A stretch of 64,000 nt of DNA from Desulfobacterium sp. (GCA_030145245.1 JAQYWC010000067.1:82493-146492), one strand, 5' to 3'; counted from the first letter of the stretch, positions 26,091 through 37,618 are shown. The notes: generated by a model not told the origin, from the letters alone. Made by a program: numbers and translations.

Positions 26091-27230
26091 ATGATGACAT
26101 CACCGAAAACAGTCTTGCAGGTCAGAAACAGTGTCTTATACGGAGGCGTGGAAACCACCATGCTCGGATGGCTCGACAACATCGACACCCGACGGTTCTC
26201 CTGCCCTGTGGCCCTGTTCAAGAATGCACGGGACACGGAAACCGCCTTCAAATCCCCCCTGGTATCCCATGGCCATACCGTGCATGAATTGCCCTGGGCC
26301 CCCGGGAAAAGCATCCCAAAGGCCATAAACCACCTGGCAGACCTCATCCGAGAGACCAATGCCGTGCTATTGCATACCCATGATTGGAGAAGCGACATCA
26401 TCGGATATTATGCGGCCCGAAAAGCCGGGATTCCCATTATGACCACGATCTATGTCTGGTTTCGGAAACCATTGAAAATATTACTCTACGAGCTTTTGGA
26501 CACGTTACATATCCGTCGGTTTGACATGGTGACAGCGGTATGCGAGGCAACCCGGAAACAAACGATCTCCAGGGGAGTTAACGCCAGGCGGACCCAGGTT
26601 GTTATTTCCGGCATGGATCACCGTCGGGATCCGGGGCCTGTGGACAAGCTCGCGGTCCGGAAGCGGTTTGGCATCCAACCGGATGAGATCGCCTTTGTTT
26701 ATACCGCCCGTTTTTACCCGGAAAAGGCCCATGGCAACCTGGTTGAAGCATTTGCACAATCCTTGAAGAACCATCGTCATAAAAAACTCCTGTTATTGGG
26801 AACAGGGCCCCTTGAAGCATCCATGCGCGCAAAAATCAAAACCCTTGGCATTGCGGATCATGTCATCATGCCGGGATTTGTAGACGATGTCCCCGTTGTG
26901 TTGAAAGCCATGGACGTCATGGTGCACCCCAGCCTTGCCGAAGGCATTTCCCTTGCCATCTATGAAGGTATGCTCATGGGATTACCCGTAATCGGCACCA
27001 ACGTGGACGGCACACCTGAAGTTGTGAAGCCCGGGGAGACCGGATGGATCGTTCCCGTCAGAGACAGCCGGGCCCTGTCCGCTGCCATGGATATTGCGAC
27101 CGACCGTCCCGATCTCAGGAAGGCATACGGTGCCAACGCCAAGCGCCTAATAAAAACCCGGTATAGTCTGGATATGGCAGGCAATACATTACAGGATGTT
27201 TATGATCACGTTATTTCCAATGCAGGATAG
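26091..27230 (+). CDS. Glycosyltransferase family 4-type enzyme (first)
   Basis: 379 residues, GT-B fold. The N-terminal domain opens with SVLYGGVETTMLGWL, a donor-side loop typical of GT4. The C-terminal domain has FVYTARFYPEKAHGNL, LLLGTGPL and HPSLAEGISLAIYEGMLMG then LPVIGT, with the E-x7-E motif. It should add a sugar to the lipid-linked repeat unit at the cytoplasmic face. Two adjacent ATGs follow AAGGAG; the second (26094) has the better spacing, so the start may be three bases later. Donor and acceptor are unknown. Confidence 0.92.
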   Translation: MMTSPKTVLQVRNSVLYGGVETTMLGWLDNIDTRRFSCPVALFKNARDTETAFKSPLVSHGHTVHELPWAPGKSIPKAINHLADLIRETNAVLLHTHDWRSDIIGYYAARKAGIPIMTTIYVWFRKPLKILLYELLDTLHIRRFDMVTAVCEATRKQTISRGVNARRTQVVISGMDHRRDPGPVDKLAVRKRFGIQPDEIAFVYTARFYPEKAHGNLVEAFAQSLKNHRHKKLLLLGTGPLEASMRAKIKTLGIADHVIMPGFVDDVPVVLKAMDVMVHPSLAEGISLAIYEGMLMGLPVIGTNVDGTPEVVKPGETGWIVPVRDSRALSAAMDIATDRPDLRKAYGANAKRLIKTRYSLDMAGNTLQDVYDHVISNAG

Positions 27231-28722
27231 GGCCGAAAAAGCAAAAAGCCATGGGGCGCCGGTTGAAAAATATGCCGGATATGCCGCCATTATCATGCTG
27301 TCCGCCCTTCTGCCCCTATGGGTGGGGCCGAAACTGTTCATCGGCATGGTGGCGGGCACTGCAATCCTGCTGCTAGTATTGATCAATCCCCGGTACGGAT
27401 TATTGCTCATCGCTTTGACCATTCCCCTGGAGGTCGCCGGAACCGTTGGGGCGTTGACCAGACACCTCCCCTTGACCATTCCAAAGATTCTGACCCTGGT
27501 AACCCTTTTCTCGACAATCATCCATGTTGGCATGAAAAAAATACAGATTCGCGTTTTGCCCTGGATGTACCTTTTGCCGGCGTTTCTGCTCATGGCCGTT
27601 TTCAGCCTCATGGGCGCCGGTGAAATGAAAAATGGTTTTGAAGCGGTCTTTCGCCTCTCCACAACGGTATTGTTTTTCTTCCTGGTTGTTCAGTTGGCCG
27701 ATTCATGGAAAATCATCAAGCGATGCCTTTTAATTTTGATTCTGTCTTCCACACTGGCATCCACCTACGCCTTGATTCAAAGGTACCTGCCCCAAGCCCG
27801 GTTTGAAACCCGGTACAGCTGGGAACAGTCCGAAGGGAATGTTTTCGGTGTGGAAAAAAGTGTCCTGGAAGAAAAAACCGTCGGTGTCGTGGAGCGTTCC
27901 ACGGGCCTGAGCGCCCATGCCATTCTTCTAGCACTTAATGTTTCCCTTTTGATCCCGCTGGTGGTCGTCTTCTGGCGGAATACCCACGCTTTTGATTTAA
28001 CCCGCATCCTATGGCTTCTGTTCATGGTGATTCTGCTGAGTTCCTTTGTGGTGACCTATTCCCGAACCGGCTTTGTTTTGCTTTTGTTTTCCTTCGGCAT
28101 GATGTTTATCAAACGGCTGGCCATATTAACGCCATTTACCCTCGTGGTCTGCGTTGCTGCCGGGATATTATTGATCAGCTTTCCCCCCCCCAGGTTCATC
28201 GACCGGGTTCTTTCTGTGAAAAGTTATACGAGCCAAAGCCATAGTTATTCGGTTCGCATGGAATTGTTCCAAGCCGGCTGGATGCAATTCAAGGATCATT
28301 TTTTAACCGGTGTCGGCTACGGCAACCGATACGATATTTTCAAATACTATGCATGTGCGGACAAAAAATCGGCGGTCACCCCCCACAACGCCTATATCCA
28401 GGTCGCATCCCAGACCGGTGTTTTTGCCCTTGCCCTGCTGCTGGCTTTCTTTTTCAAAGTTCATCGAAACCTTTGCCGTGTGATCAAGACACTGCAAAAA
28501 AACGGGCAAGAAACATTTTCCAGAATAGGACAGGCCTTGGATATCAGTATTCTGACATTTCTTCTCTGCGGCCTGGTGCTGGATCTGTTTGATAAAGGCA
28601 TGCCCCAGGCATGGCTCATCATCAGTCTTAGCGTTGCCTATTCCCTGCAGTTTGAACCAAAACCGGCTGGATTTGAGACCAATGCCCTTGAAACGGAACC
28701 CCACCGACTGGAGCAGCCATGA
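27196..28722 (+). CDS. O-antigen-ligase/Wzy-family polysaccharide polymerase
   Basis: About 508 residues with 10-12 membrane helices and a large periplasmic loop (roughly residues 195-235 plus the region around 340-400) containing GVGYGNRYD and PHNAYIQVASQTGVFALAL, a hallmark of the Wzy/ligase superfamily. It should join repeat units on the periplasmic side. It overlaps the glycosyltransferase gene by 35 bases from the first ATG; an alternative ATG at 27202, preceded by AGGA at good spacing, may be the true start. The stop overlaps the next gene by four bases (ATGA). Confidence 0.9.
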   Translation: MFMITLFPMQDRAEKAKSHGAPVEKYAGYAAIIMLSALLPLWVGPKLFIGMVAGTAILLLVLINPRYGLLLIALTIPLEVAGTVGALTRHLPLTIPKILTLVTLFSTIIHVGMKKIQIRVLPWMYLLPAFLLMAVFSLMGAGEMKNGFEAVFRLSTTVLFFFLVVQLADSWKIIKRCLLILILSSTLASTYALIQRYLPQARFETRYSWEQSEGNVFGVEKSVLEEKTVGVVERSTGLSAHAILLALNVSLLIPLVVVFWRNTHAFDLTRILWLLFMVILLSSFVVTYSRTGFVLLLFSFGMMFIKRLAILTPFTLVVCVAAGILLISFPPPRFIDRVLSVKSYTSQSHSYSVRMELFQAGWMQFKDHFLTGVGYGNRYDIFKYYACADKKSAVTPHNAYIQVASQTGVFALALLLAFFFKVHRNLCRVIKTLQKNGQETFSRIGQALDISILTFLLCGLVLDLFDKGMPQAWLIISLSVAYSLQFEPKPAGFETNALETEPHRLEQP

Positions 28723-29600
28723 AACAGACTCAATTATCCGTACTGATCGTAACCTATAATTGCAAAACGGATCTGAAGCGTTGCCTGGAAAGTCTGCACC
28801 CCCAGATTCAAAACAATCGGGAAGTCATCGTTCTCGACAATGCATCCACCGACGGTACCGTCCAGATGCTCAAGACGGATTACCCCTGGGTAAAACCCAT
28901 ATTCTCCCATCAGAACCTCGGGCTTGCCCAGGGATTAAGGCAGGCGGCTCAATTGGCAACCGGCGATTGGCTGCTGCTGCTCAATGACGATACCATCATC
29001 CCCCGGGGGTCCATCGACGGACTCACGGCATTTGCCGGTTCCCATCCGAGGATCGGCGCTGTCGCCCCTCGAATCAGGGATGGAAAGGGCAATATTGAAT
29101 ATACGGCACGAAAATTTCCCACACCCGTAAATGCCCTGTTCGGGCGGTACACCCTTTTGAGCCGAATCTGGCCGAACAATGCCATTACCCGGAATTTTTT
29201 AAATTTCACCGCCCAATCGGCCTGCAGACCGTTTGCCTGTGACTGGGGATCCTTTGCCGCCGTTCTGGTACGAAAAAAGGCGCTTGAATCCATTGATTCC
29301 ATTGATCCCGGCTTTTTTGTCTACTGGTCGGACGCCGACTTTTTTTACCGGCTGAAAAAGCGAGACTGGGAGGTATGGTGCACCCCTGATGTCGAAATGA
29401 TCCACATGGAATACTACCGCCCCAACCGCAAACGAAGCCCGCTCTCCATTCTGGATTTCCACAGGGGGGCACTGCGGTACTATTACAAACACCATGGATT
29501 AAACGGATGGAACCCATTGTTCTGGCTCGGAAGCACAGCACTGTTATTGAAAATGCTGGCGACCTTAATTGTAAATCATATCCGGTGCGAACATGAATAA
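28719..29600 (+). CDS. Glycosyltransferase family 2 enzyme
   Basis: 293 residues, GT-A fold. SVLIVTYNCKTDLKRCLESL, VLDNASTDGTV and the metal-binding LLLNDDTIIP are clear GT2 marks; a C-terminal SDADFFYRLKKRDWEVWCTP resembles rhamnosyltransferase-like members. It is cytoplasmic, probably membrane-associated through its hydrophobic end (about 270-288). It overlaps the polymerase gene by four bases and the next glycosyltransferase gene by eight, so translation is coupled. Confidence 0.92.
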   Translation: MKQTQLSVLIVTYNCKTDLKRCLESLHPQIQNNREVIVLDNASTDGTVQMLKTDYPWVKPIFSHQNLGLAQGLRQAAQLATGDWLLLLNDDTIIPRGSIDGLTAFAGSHPRIGAVAPRIRDGKGNIEYTARKFPTPVNALFGRYTLLSRIWPNNAITRNFLNFTAQSACRPFACDWGSFAAVLVRKKALESIDSIDPGFFVYWSDADFFYRLKKRDWEVWCTPDVEMIHMEYYRPNRKRSPLSILDFHRGALRYYYKHHGLNGWNPLFWLGSTALLLKMLATLIVNHIRCEHE

Positions 29601-30723
29601 TCATACGGTCGCCATTTCAACATATATGATGGGCAAATCCTCCGGTGGGCCTGAAACCTATGATAAATGCATCATTCCGGCCTTGATCGACGATGCAGGA
29701 AATCGCATGCCCCACGTGAACCTGTTTGCCCTGGTCGCCTACCCCGGGGCCATTGACCTGCTGCCGGAAAGATATCGAAACCATTGCCGTATCACAAAGC
29801 CCGTTGGGAAACTGGGTGTGCTCGCCTCTTCCCAGCGCCTCGTCCGTCGACTGGACGCCGGGGTCGTCCACGCCACCTATGTCCTTCCGCCAATTTCAAA
29901 AAAAACCCGAATTGTGGCAACGGTGCATGATATCGGCTTCATAAGAAATCCCGATTTTTTCCCCAAAGCCATCCAATGGCGGCTGGAAAAAAATTTACAG
30001 TATATGGTCAAGCGTGCGGATATTATCGTCACCGTGTCCGAAGCAACACGGACAGACCTGCTGGATATAACCAATCTGAATCCCAGTAAGGTGGTCACCG
30101 TTCATAACGGGATCGATCCCCTTTTCTCAAAGCCCAAATCAATGTTGGACAACCAGGCGGTATTAGACCTCTATGGCGTAAAAAAGCCCTTCATCCTCTA
30201 CGCAGGCCGCCTGCAACCCCGAAAAAACGTGATAAAACTGGTCGAAGCCTATGAACTGCTGCGCCAATCAAATCGATTTGAACATCAGCTGGTTCTTTTG
30301 GGGGAACCCCGGGCTTTTTTGTGGGAAAAGCCCCAGGCCAGGATCCATGCATCGCCCTATCGAAAGGACATTATTCAAACAGGTCATATCCCCTGGGAAC
30401 ACCTTCCTGGGTTTTATGATGAGGCCAGCGTTTTTTCCTTTGTATCCCGGTACGAAGGCTTCGGTTTTCCTGTGTTAGAGGCCATGAGCCGCGGGTTGCC
30501 CGTGGTCTGCAGCAATACCACAAGCCTGCCGGAAGTTGCCGGAGACGCAGCGGTGTTGGTGTCCCCCCTGGATTCGGAAGAAATTGCCGACGGATTATGC
30601 ACGGTTTTATCAGACGATTCCTTGCAAAAACAGATGATCCAAAAAGGATTTGAACAGGCATCACACTTTTCATGGGATAGAGCCGCTCGATCATTGAATG
30701 ATATCTACCGCAGGCTGTTATAA
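29593..30723 (+). CDS. Glycosyltransferase family 4-type enzyme (second)
   Basis: 376 residues, GT-B fold. It shows GKSSGGPETYDK near the start, the donor-binding FILYAGRLQPRKNVIKLVEA and SRYEGFGFPVLEAMSRGLPV then VCSN with the E-x7-E pair. The layout resembles mannosyl- or rhamnosyltransferases of capsule loci. It is the third sugar-adding enzyme of the cluster, so with the initiating transferase the repeat unit probably contains about four sugars, a rough inference. Confidence 0.92.
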   Translation: MNNHTVAISTYMMGKSSGGPETYDKCIIPALIDDAGNRMPHVNLFALVAYPGAIDLLPERYRNHCRITKPVGKLGVLASSQRLVRRLDAGVVHATYVLPPISKKTRIVATVHDIGFIRNPDFFPKAIQWRLEKNLQYMVKRADIIVTVSEATRTDLLDITNLNPSKVVTVHNGIDPLFSKPKSMLDNQAVLDLYGVKKPFILYAGRLQPRKNVIKLVEAYELLRQSNRFEHQLVLLGEPRAFLWEKPQARIHASPYRKDIIQTGHIPWEHLPGFYDEASVFSFVSRYEGFGFPVLEAMSRGLPVVCSNTTSLPEVAGDAAVLVSPLDSEEIADGLCTVLSDDSLQKQMIQKGFEQASHFSWDRAARSLNDIYRRLL

Positions 30724-30788
30724 CGATTGAAAGCCAGGTGCACCAGGACACTGGAGATGACAAAATAACACATACATAAGCTGAGACA

Positions 30789-31877
30789 ATGGAAAAAAAA
30801 AAGATCCCCAATTTAGAATCCATCCAAGAAAAAAGGCGCTGGCGTCCCATGGCGAAACGGCTTCCACGCTACTTTCAGTCCTTTATACGCCATGCAACGC
30901 CCCAAAAAATACTCAATGCCCTTCGCGTCGAATGGGATAAAAAAAACAAAAAAAACCGACTGCAGGGCTATCCCTATAAAATCATCATCGATACCTGCAA
31001 TTTCTGCAATCTTCGGTGCCGGTTATGTCCCACGGGCATGAATACCCTGAACCGCCCCAAGGGCTCCATGGACTTTCAAACATATACCAGAATCATGGAT
31101 CAGCTGAAACCCTATGCCTTCGAGGTCTCCTTGCATAACTGGGGAGAGCCTTTCCTGAATCCGGACATTTTTAAAATGATCGAATATAATGTAAACAACC
31201 GGATTGGAACCAGTCTAAGTTCGAATTTAAAGAATATTACAGATGAGACCATTCTGAAAATAGTCGAGTCCGGCCTGGAGTATCTTGTGGTTTCCATCGA
31301 CGGCACCTCCCAGGAGATATATGAGCAGTATCGCACCGGCGGCAATTATGAGCGTGTTATCCAGACCCTCAATGCCATCATTCAAAAGAAAAAAGCCCTT
31401 AAAAGCCGAACCCCCTTTATTGAGTGGCAGTACCTGGTGATGAAGCATAATGAACACCAAATGACAAGCGCCCAGGCCCTGGCCAAGGAGATCGGCGTTG
31501 ACTTACTTCGGTTCGCACCGGCGGGGTTACCCTTCGAAGAGTTCTCAAACCAGGAGATGGCAAATAAATGGTTGCCTGAAAACCCGGATTATTGGTATTA
31601 TGATCCCCGGGTACTTCAAAATCAAAATTATATTATCAACCAGAAATGCTTCTACCTGTATCGATCCATCACTGTTAATCCCGACGGAGGCGTCTCCCCC
31701 TGCTGTGTGGTGTATGATAAGGCATACGATTTTGGCAACCTTTTACAGCAGGATCTTGAAGAGATCTGGAACAATCAGAAATATAAAAGTGCCAGAGCCC
31801 TTTTCGCAGAACAGGAAAAGGATAATTACATGGAACAAACGGTTTGCAACCAATGCCGGTTATTTCGAAAAGGATGA
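30789..31877 (+). CDS. Radical SAM/SPASM-domain enzyme of the exopolysaccharide cluster
   Basis: 362 residues. The radical-SAM cluster motif CNLRCRLC (CxxxCxxC, about 75-82) is followed by a TIM-barrel-like region (SIDGTSQEIYEQYR) and a C-terminal auxiliary cysteine region, PDGGVSPCCVVYDKAYDFGN and CNQCRLF, matching SPASM-type proteins. It likely binds one 4Fe-4S cluster for SAM cleavage plus at least one more. Its substrate is unknown; placement after the glycosyltransferases and two bases before a GH10-like gene suggests modification of a sugar or associated peptide. Ten A (30793-30802) immediately follow the start codon. Confidence 0.87.
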   Translation: MEKKKIPNLESIQEKRRWRPMAKRLPRYFQSFIRHATPQKILNALRVEWDKKNKKNRLQGYPYKIIIDTCNFCNLRCRLCPTGMNTLNRPKGSMDFQTYTRIMDQLKPYAFEVSLHNWGEPFLNPDIFKMIEYNVNNRIGTSLSSNLKNITDETILKIVESGLEYLVVSIDGTSQEIYEQYRTGGNYERVIQTLNAIIQKKKALKSRTPFIEWQYLVMKHNEHQMTSAQALAKEIGVDLLRFAPAGLPFEEFSNQEMANKWLPENPDYWYYDPRVLQNQNYIINQKCFYLYRSITVNPDGGVSPCCVVYDKAYDFGNLLQQDLEEIWNNQKYKSARALFAEQEKDNYMEQTVCNQCRLFRKG

Positions 31878-31879
31878 AT

Positions 31880-34213
31880 ATGAAACGATCATTCAAGGCC
31901 ATCGCACTGGTGATCGGAGTGTCGATTCTCAGTGCCCTGATGATTTCCCCGACCAACGGAGACGTCCATCCCAAATTCTTTTTTCCCATCAACAGCAGCA
32001 TCTCCTGGGAAAAGACACCCGACCAGGGGGGCATTTTTTCATGGGAATACGGCTATAATGCAGAACCCGCCGTTTTGACGGGAAATACCGATGCCCCATG
32101 GCGACAGTCATCCCGGATCTATTTTGAAGTGCGAAGCGATCGTGAAGGGGCGCTGGTTCTGCGTTTCAACCAGACAAACGGGAAGGTGTTTTATTCCGTC
32201 TTTACCCCCACCCAGGAATGGCAGGCGATCTCTTTTTATCCAAAAGATATGATCCCCTTTGATTCCGCATCCAATGAACCCATGGATGTATCCCTGCTTG
32301 AACACATTTTTATCGCCGATATGAACGGACCGGATCATGGTAAAAGCGGAGACCGAACCGTATGGATGAAAAATTTTTCCCTGAAAGAGACAATCCAAAC
32401 GGACCCCGATGTTGTCCCCGAAATTCCGCTGCTGGCCTATGGCCCAGGAGGCCGCCTCCTGACCGAACAAGATTTCAAAGCAATGGGTGTATCTGCCGGC
32501 CAATGGTTTTTTGCCACGGATTCCAAACATTCTCCGGTGAAAGTAACGGTTAAGACAGGTACCATTAAGTTGGATGGCGAACCGGCCAGTGTGCCCGTGT
32601 TAATCCCCTCGTCGACATCCCCCTTGACCCTGGAGATCCTCTTCTGGCAAGCCGGTGAATCGTACAAACTGTGGCTGAGAGCCGACGGACGGGGAAAAGG
32701 GATTCAAAACAGCCTTATAAACGGTTCCATCCTATTGAACCTTGAATTGGCCCATACCCGTTTAAACGAGCTGTTATCATCGGACTATACAAAAGATAAA
32801 GCCCTTTCGGCCCAGCTGAACAGGATGAAAATTCAATTAGAGGGTTTAGACCCCCTTGAATCAACCAAAGAGTGTGCGCAAAAAGCGGACCTCATATTGA
32901 AGCAACTGCTGGATATCAGCCAAAAAAGCGTGGCCGCCCAAAGCCGTGAACGGGTGATGAAGCGGTTGACACCCAAAAATAGAGTGATACTGCCGTTTTC
33001 AATGAAATCCGACTTGAATAATCAACCATGGGTTCAACTGGTTGAACCGGATTTTCGAATCGGTGTGGTCCAATCCTTTGGATTCGAAGACCCCCAGGAA
33101 ACAAACAGCATCCCGGAATATTATGCGAAATTGCGGGAGACGGGATTCAATCATTTTGTATTACCCCTGTTTTGGGATAAAATTGTCGATGAAAAAAATA
33201 AATTCACCCACTGGGAGGATATACTCCAAATCCCCGAACTGGTTTCCCTGGGGTACACGCTTCACACCCATGCGGTCATTCAAGCCGCCAAACCCAAATT
33301 CATTGAAAAACAAAGGGGGGAAGAATTTCGCCTCAGCGCGGAACAACACCTTGCCAAGGTTTTTAAGACCTATCAGCAGGACTATGGTTCTTCCATGCAC
33401 CTATGGGAGATCGTTAATGAGCCGTCCAGCAATATCTATGGCGGTTACCGCGTAAAGGATCGCGTCCGTCTGGTTGAAGCATTGATAGCCGCCCATCGGA
33501 ACATGGCCCCGGACGCAAAGGTGATGGTAAATGATTATGATTGGCAAAGGGGAATTGACGCCCAGGTCCCTTGGGAGAAAAAAAGAATTACCGGCACCTT
33601 GCTCTTTTATCAAGCGCTTTTAAAAACCGCAAACCCGCCGGACGTTTTGGGGCTGGAATGGTATCCGGGATTGTCTGTGAACCAGCCGGCATACGGAATT
33701 CAACTGTTTGAGCCCTGCAAAGACCTGTTGGATACGGGAATTGCATGGGATCAGCTCCTTTCTTTGGGCCTGCCGGTCATGATCAGCGAATTCAGTGTTC
33801 CCGACCGAATGGCGCCATCCGGCAAAAACGGGTATGCCTGGGGCAAATGGGATATGGAGGTCCAAGCCAGGGCAGCAGTGGATTCTTTTTTCCTTGCGCT
33901 CAGCAAGCCGGGTATCACGGGATGGGTCTGGTGGGGAATCACGGATAAAGAACCCTGGAATACCGGCGGTGGATTGTTTGACTCACAGGGGCTTCCCAAG
34001 CCGGTCCTGGAACACCTGGGCAAAGCCATTTCAAGCCTGAAAAAACCATTAAAAACCACCATAAATATATCCAACCAGATATCCATGCCGTCCGTACCGG
34101 GGATTTATCGTATTTTCTTTTCCAATACACCGGAAAGTGGACGGCTTGTGCGATTGAGCAAAACAGCGTCCGGGGAATTCACACTTGCCCTTGAAAATCA
34201 AATCTCTTTTTAG
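31880..34213 (+). CDS. Secreted GH10-like glycoside hydrolase of the exopolysaccharide cluster
   Basis: 777 residues starting MKRSFKAIALVIGVSILSAL, a signal peptide or signal anchor; AAGGA five bases upstream fixes this start over in-frame ATGs overlapping the radical SAM gene. An N-terminal region of about 350 residues contains beta-rich sugar-binding-like sequence and a helical stretch. The C-terminal TIM barrel carries WEIVNEP with acid/base Glu514 and MISEFSV with nucleophile Glu637, the arrangement of GH10 endo-xylanases. In a synthesis cluster it may trim or release polymer during export. Substrate specificity is not predictable. Confidence 0.85.
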   Translation: MKRSFKAIALVIGVSILSALMISPTNGDVHPKFFFPINSSISWEKTPDQGGIFSWEYGYNAEPAVLTGNTDAPWRQSSRIYFEVRSDREGALVLRFNQTNGKVFYSVFTPTQEWQAISFYPKDMIPFDSASNEPMDVSLLEHIFIADMNGPDHGKSGDRTVWMKNFSLKETIQTDPDVVPEIPLLAYGPGGRLLTEQDFKAMGVSAGQWFFATDSKHSPVKVTVKTGTIKLDGEPASVPVLIPSSTSPLTLEILFWQAGESYKLWLRADGRGKGIQNSLINGSILLNLELAHTRLNELLSSDYTKDKALSAQLNRMKIQLEGLDPLESTKECAQKADLILKQLLDISQKSVAAQSRERVMKRLTPKNRVILPFSMKSDLNNQPWVQLVEPDFRIGVVQSFGFEDPQETNSIPEYYAKLRETGFNHFVLPLFWDKIVDEKNKFTHWEDILQIPELVSLGYTLHTHAVIQAAKPKFIEKQRGEEFRLSAEQHLAKVFKTYQQDYGSSMHLWEIVNEPSSNIYGGYRVKDRVRLVEALIAAHRNMAPDAKVMVNDYDWQRGIDAQVPWEKKRITGTLLFYQALLKTANPPDVLGLEWYPGLSVNQPAYGIQLFEPCKDLLDTGIAWDQLLSLGLPVMISEFSVPDRMAPSGKNGYAWGKWDMEVQARAAVDSFFLALSKPGITGWVWWGITDKEPWNTGGGLFDSQGLPKPVLEHLGKAISSLKKPLKTTINISNQISMPSVPGIYRIFFSNTPESGRLVRLSKTASGEFTLALENQISF

Positions 34214-34222
34214 AAATCCCGT

Positions 34223-34292
34223 GGCCCCTTACTTCATTCTGCTTGTTTGGACAAAGCAAAGTGAAGTAAGGGGCCCTCTTTTTATTTTTTTT
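34223..34292 (+). terminator. Strong intrinsic terminator of the exopolysaccharide operon
   Basis: GGCCCCTTACTTCA (34223-34236) pairs perfectly with TGAAGTAAGGGGCC (34262-34275). The 25-base loop can form a smaller inner stem (TGCTT/AAGCA), and the stem is followed by CTCTTTTTATTTTTTTT to 34292. It starts 10 bases past the GH10-like stop, marking the end of the 13-gene operon. Confidence 0.92.
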
Positions 34293-34328
34293 AGCCCTGT
34301 ACATTCTTCATAGAAACGCGGGCAGCGG

Positions 34329-36377
<2,049 letters not shown>

Positions 36378-36474
36378 TTATGTGTCGGTTCAAATACGAA
36401 CGGAGGGCGACCCCGACGGCCGGGTAAGGTCTGATTTAAAAAAAGACCTTATACCGGGACCGCCGGGACAAGGA

Positions 36475-36693
36475 TCACTGGTTGCCGAATCCGTTCTGGG
36501 CGCTGCAGTCGGGACACTGCCAGGTGATGCCGTTGCAGGTCATGCCCCACTCGTTTTCATACATGCACTCCTGGCAGATGGCAAAGCCGCACCGGCAGCT
36601 CCAGCAAAAGGTTAATGTCTTACCGCAGCAGTGGCAAACCGTGCCCCGTTTGCTGCGTCGTTTCGCTTTTCTCTTCTCTTGTGCTTCTGTCAT
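36475..36693 (-). CDS. Small zinc-ribbon-like cysteine-rich protein
   Basis: 72 residues with ten cysteines in pairs: CHCC (20-23), CWSCRC, CQEC, a lone C and CPDC, preceded by a very basic start (EKRKAKRRSKRG). The pattern suggests two or three metal-binding knuckles, probably zinc. AGGA five bases before the ATG supports translation. It follows the ZnuA-like gene by 7 bases on the same strand, hinting at a metal-related or nucleic-acid-binding role; this is inference from context only. Confidence 0.7.
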   Translation of the reverse strand: MTEAQEKRKAKRRSKRGTVCHCCGKTLTFCWSCRCGFAICQECMYENEWGMTCNGITWQCPDCSAQNGFGNQ

Positions 36694-36700
36694 AATATTC

Positions 36701-37540
36701 CTACTTAAATGCTTCTCTTATCGTCTGGGCCATGGCCGTCAGGTTTGAGATATAATCCTTTGCCAGGGGGTCCAGGGGTACCACGGCACCGTTGATGGCG
36801 GTTGCGATCTTGTGGGCCGTTCTTGTGTCAAACTGGGGCTGGACAAAGATCACCCGGATCCTTGCGGCCTTGGCCTGTTTAATGAACTTAGTCAGGGCCC
36901 GTCCCTTGGGCGCCTTGCCCCCCACCTCCACGGCCGTCTGGGTCAGGCCGTACCGGTCGGCAAAATAGCCGAACACAGGGTGAAACACAAAGACGGTCTC
37001 CCCGGCCAGGGGCGCAAGGGCCTTGGCAATGGTCCGGTCAAGGCGGTCAAGGTCGGCCAGGAGGCGGTCAAGGTTGGCCCTGAAATAATCGGCGGATTCG
37101 GGAGCAGCTTTACAAAGGGCGTTGCACACGGTTATGGCCTGCTGTTTCACCAGCATGGGACTCATCCAGACATGGGGATCGGTGCCTCCGTTGGCAAACC
37201 GCCTCCGGGTGATTCCTGCTGTGGAGTCCACCAGGGTCAGCCCCTGGGAAGCGCCCTTGATCTTGGGCATGAGCGCCTGCTCAAAGGGCACGCCAATGGA
37301 GAAAAAGAGCTTGGCCCGGGAGAGCTTTACCATCTGTGACGGCCGGGGGGCATAGGTGGCAGGACTCTTGCCCGGGGGAACCAGCACCGCCACTGCCACT
37401 TGCTCCTTGCCGATGCGCTCCACCACATAGGCCTGGGGCTGGATGCTCACAAACACGGACAGGGGGGCTTTTGCCCCGGCCTGGCACGCCGTTGCCAGGG
37501 AGATAACCGCTGCCCATACAATCCATTTCAATCTGCCCAT
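36701..37540 (-). CDS. ZnuA/TroA-like metal-binding protein of an ABC transporter
   Basis: 279 residues with an N-terminal signal (MGRLKWIVWAAVISLATACQ, then AGA). Cluster A-I folds of this kind capture zinc or manganese in the periplasm. Likely metal ligands are DPHVW (His), FHPVFGYFA (His) and the Asp in PLDPLAKDY; the expected first His region reads SPATYAPRPSQM, so that ligand is missing or replaced, and no His-rich loop is present. No permease or ATPase gene lies beside it, so the transporter must be encoded elsewhere. It follows the TRAP operon by 74 bases, with a short dispersed repeat in that gap. Confidence 0.85.
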   Translation of the reverse strand: MGRLKWIVWAAVISLATACQAGAKAPLSVFVSIQPQAYVVERIGKEQVAVAVLVPPGKSPATYAPRPSQMVKLSRAKLFFSIGVPFEQALMPKIKGASQGLTLVDSTAGITRRRFANGGTDPHVWMSPMLVKQQAITVCNALCKAAPESADYFRANLDRLLADLDRLDRTIAKALAPLAGETVFVFHPVFGYFADRYGLTQTAVEVGGKAPKGRALTKFIKQAKAARIRVIFVQPQFDTRTAHKIATAINGAVVPLDPLAKDYISNLTAMAQTIREAFK

Positions 37541-37597
37541 GATCTTGCCTCCTTTATCATTATCAACCTCATTTTAGCTTCTTCACTCCTCTTTTTG

Positions 37598-37618
37598 GTT
37601 CCGGCTTGTCAAGGTTAA
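37598..37618 (-). repeat. Dispersed short repeat, copy A
   Basis: On the minus strand it reads TTAACCTTGACAAGCCGGAAC, two mismatches from the other copies. Its TAA is the dctM stop codon, and the znuA-like start lies about 57 bases downstream in the same orientation. Confidence 0.7.
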
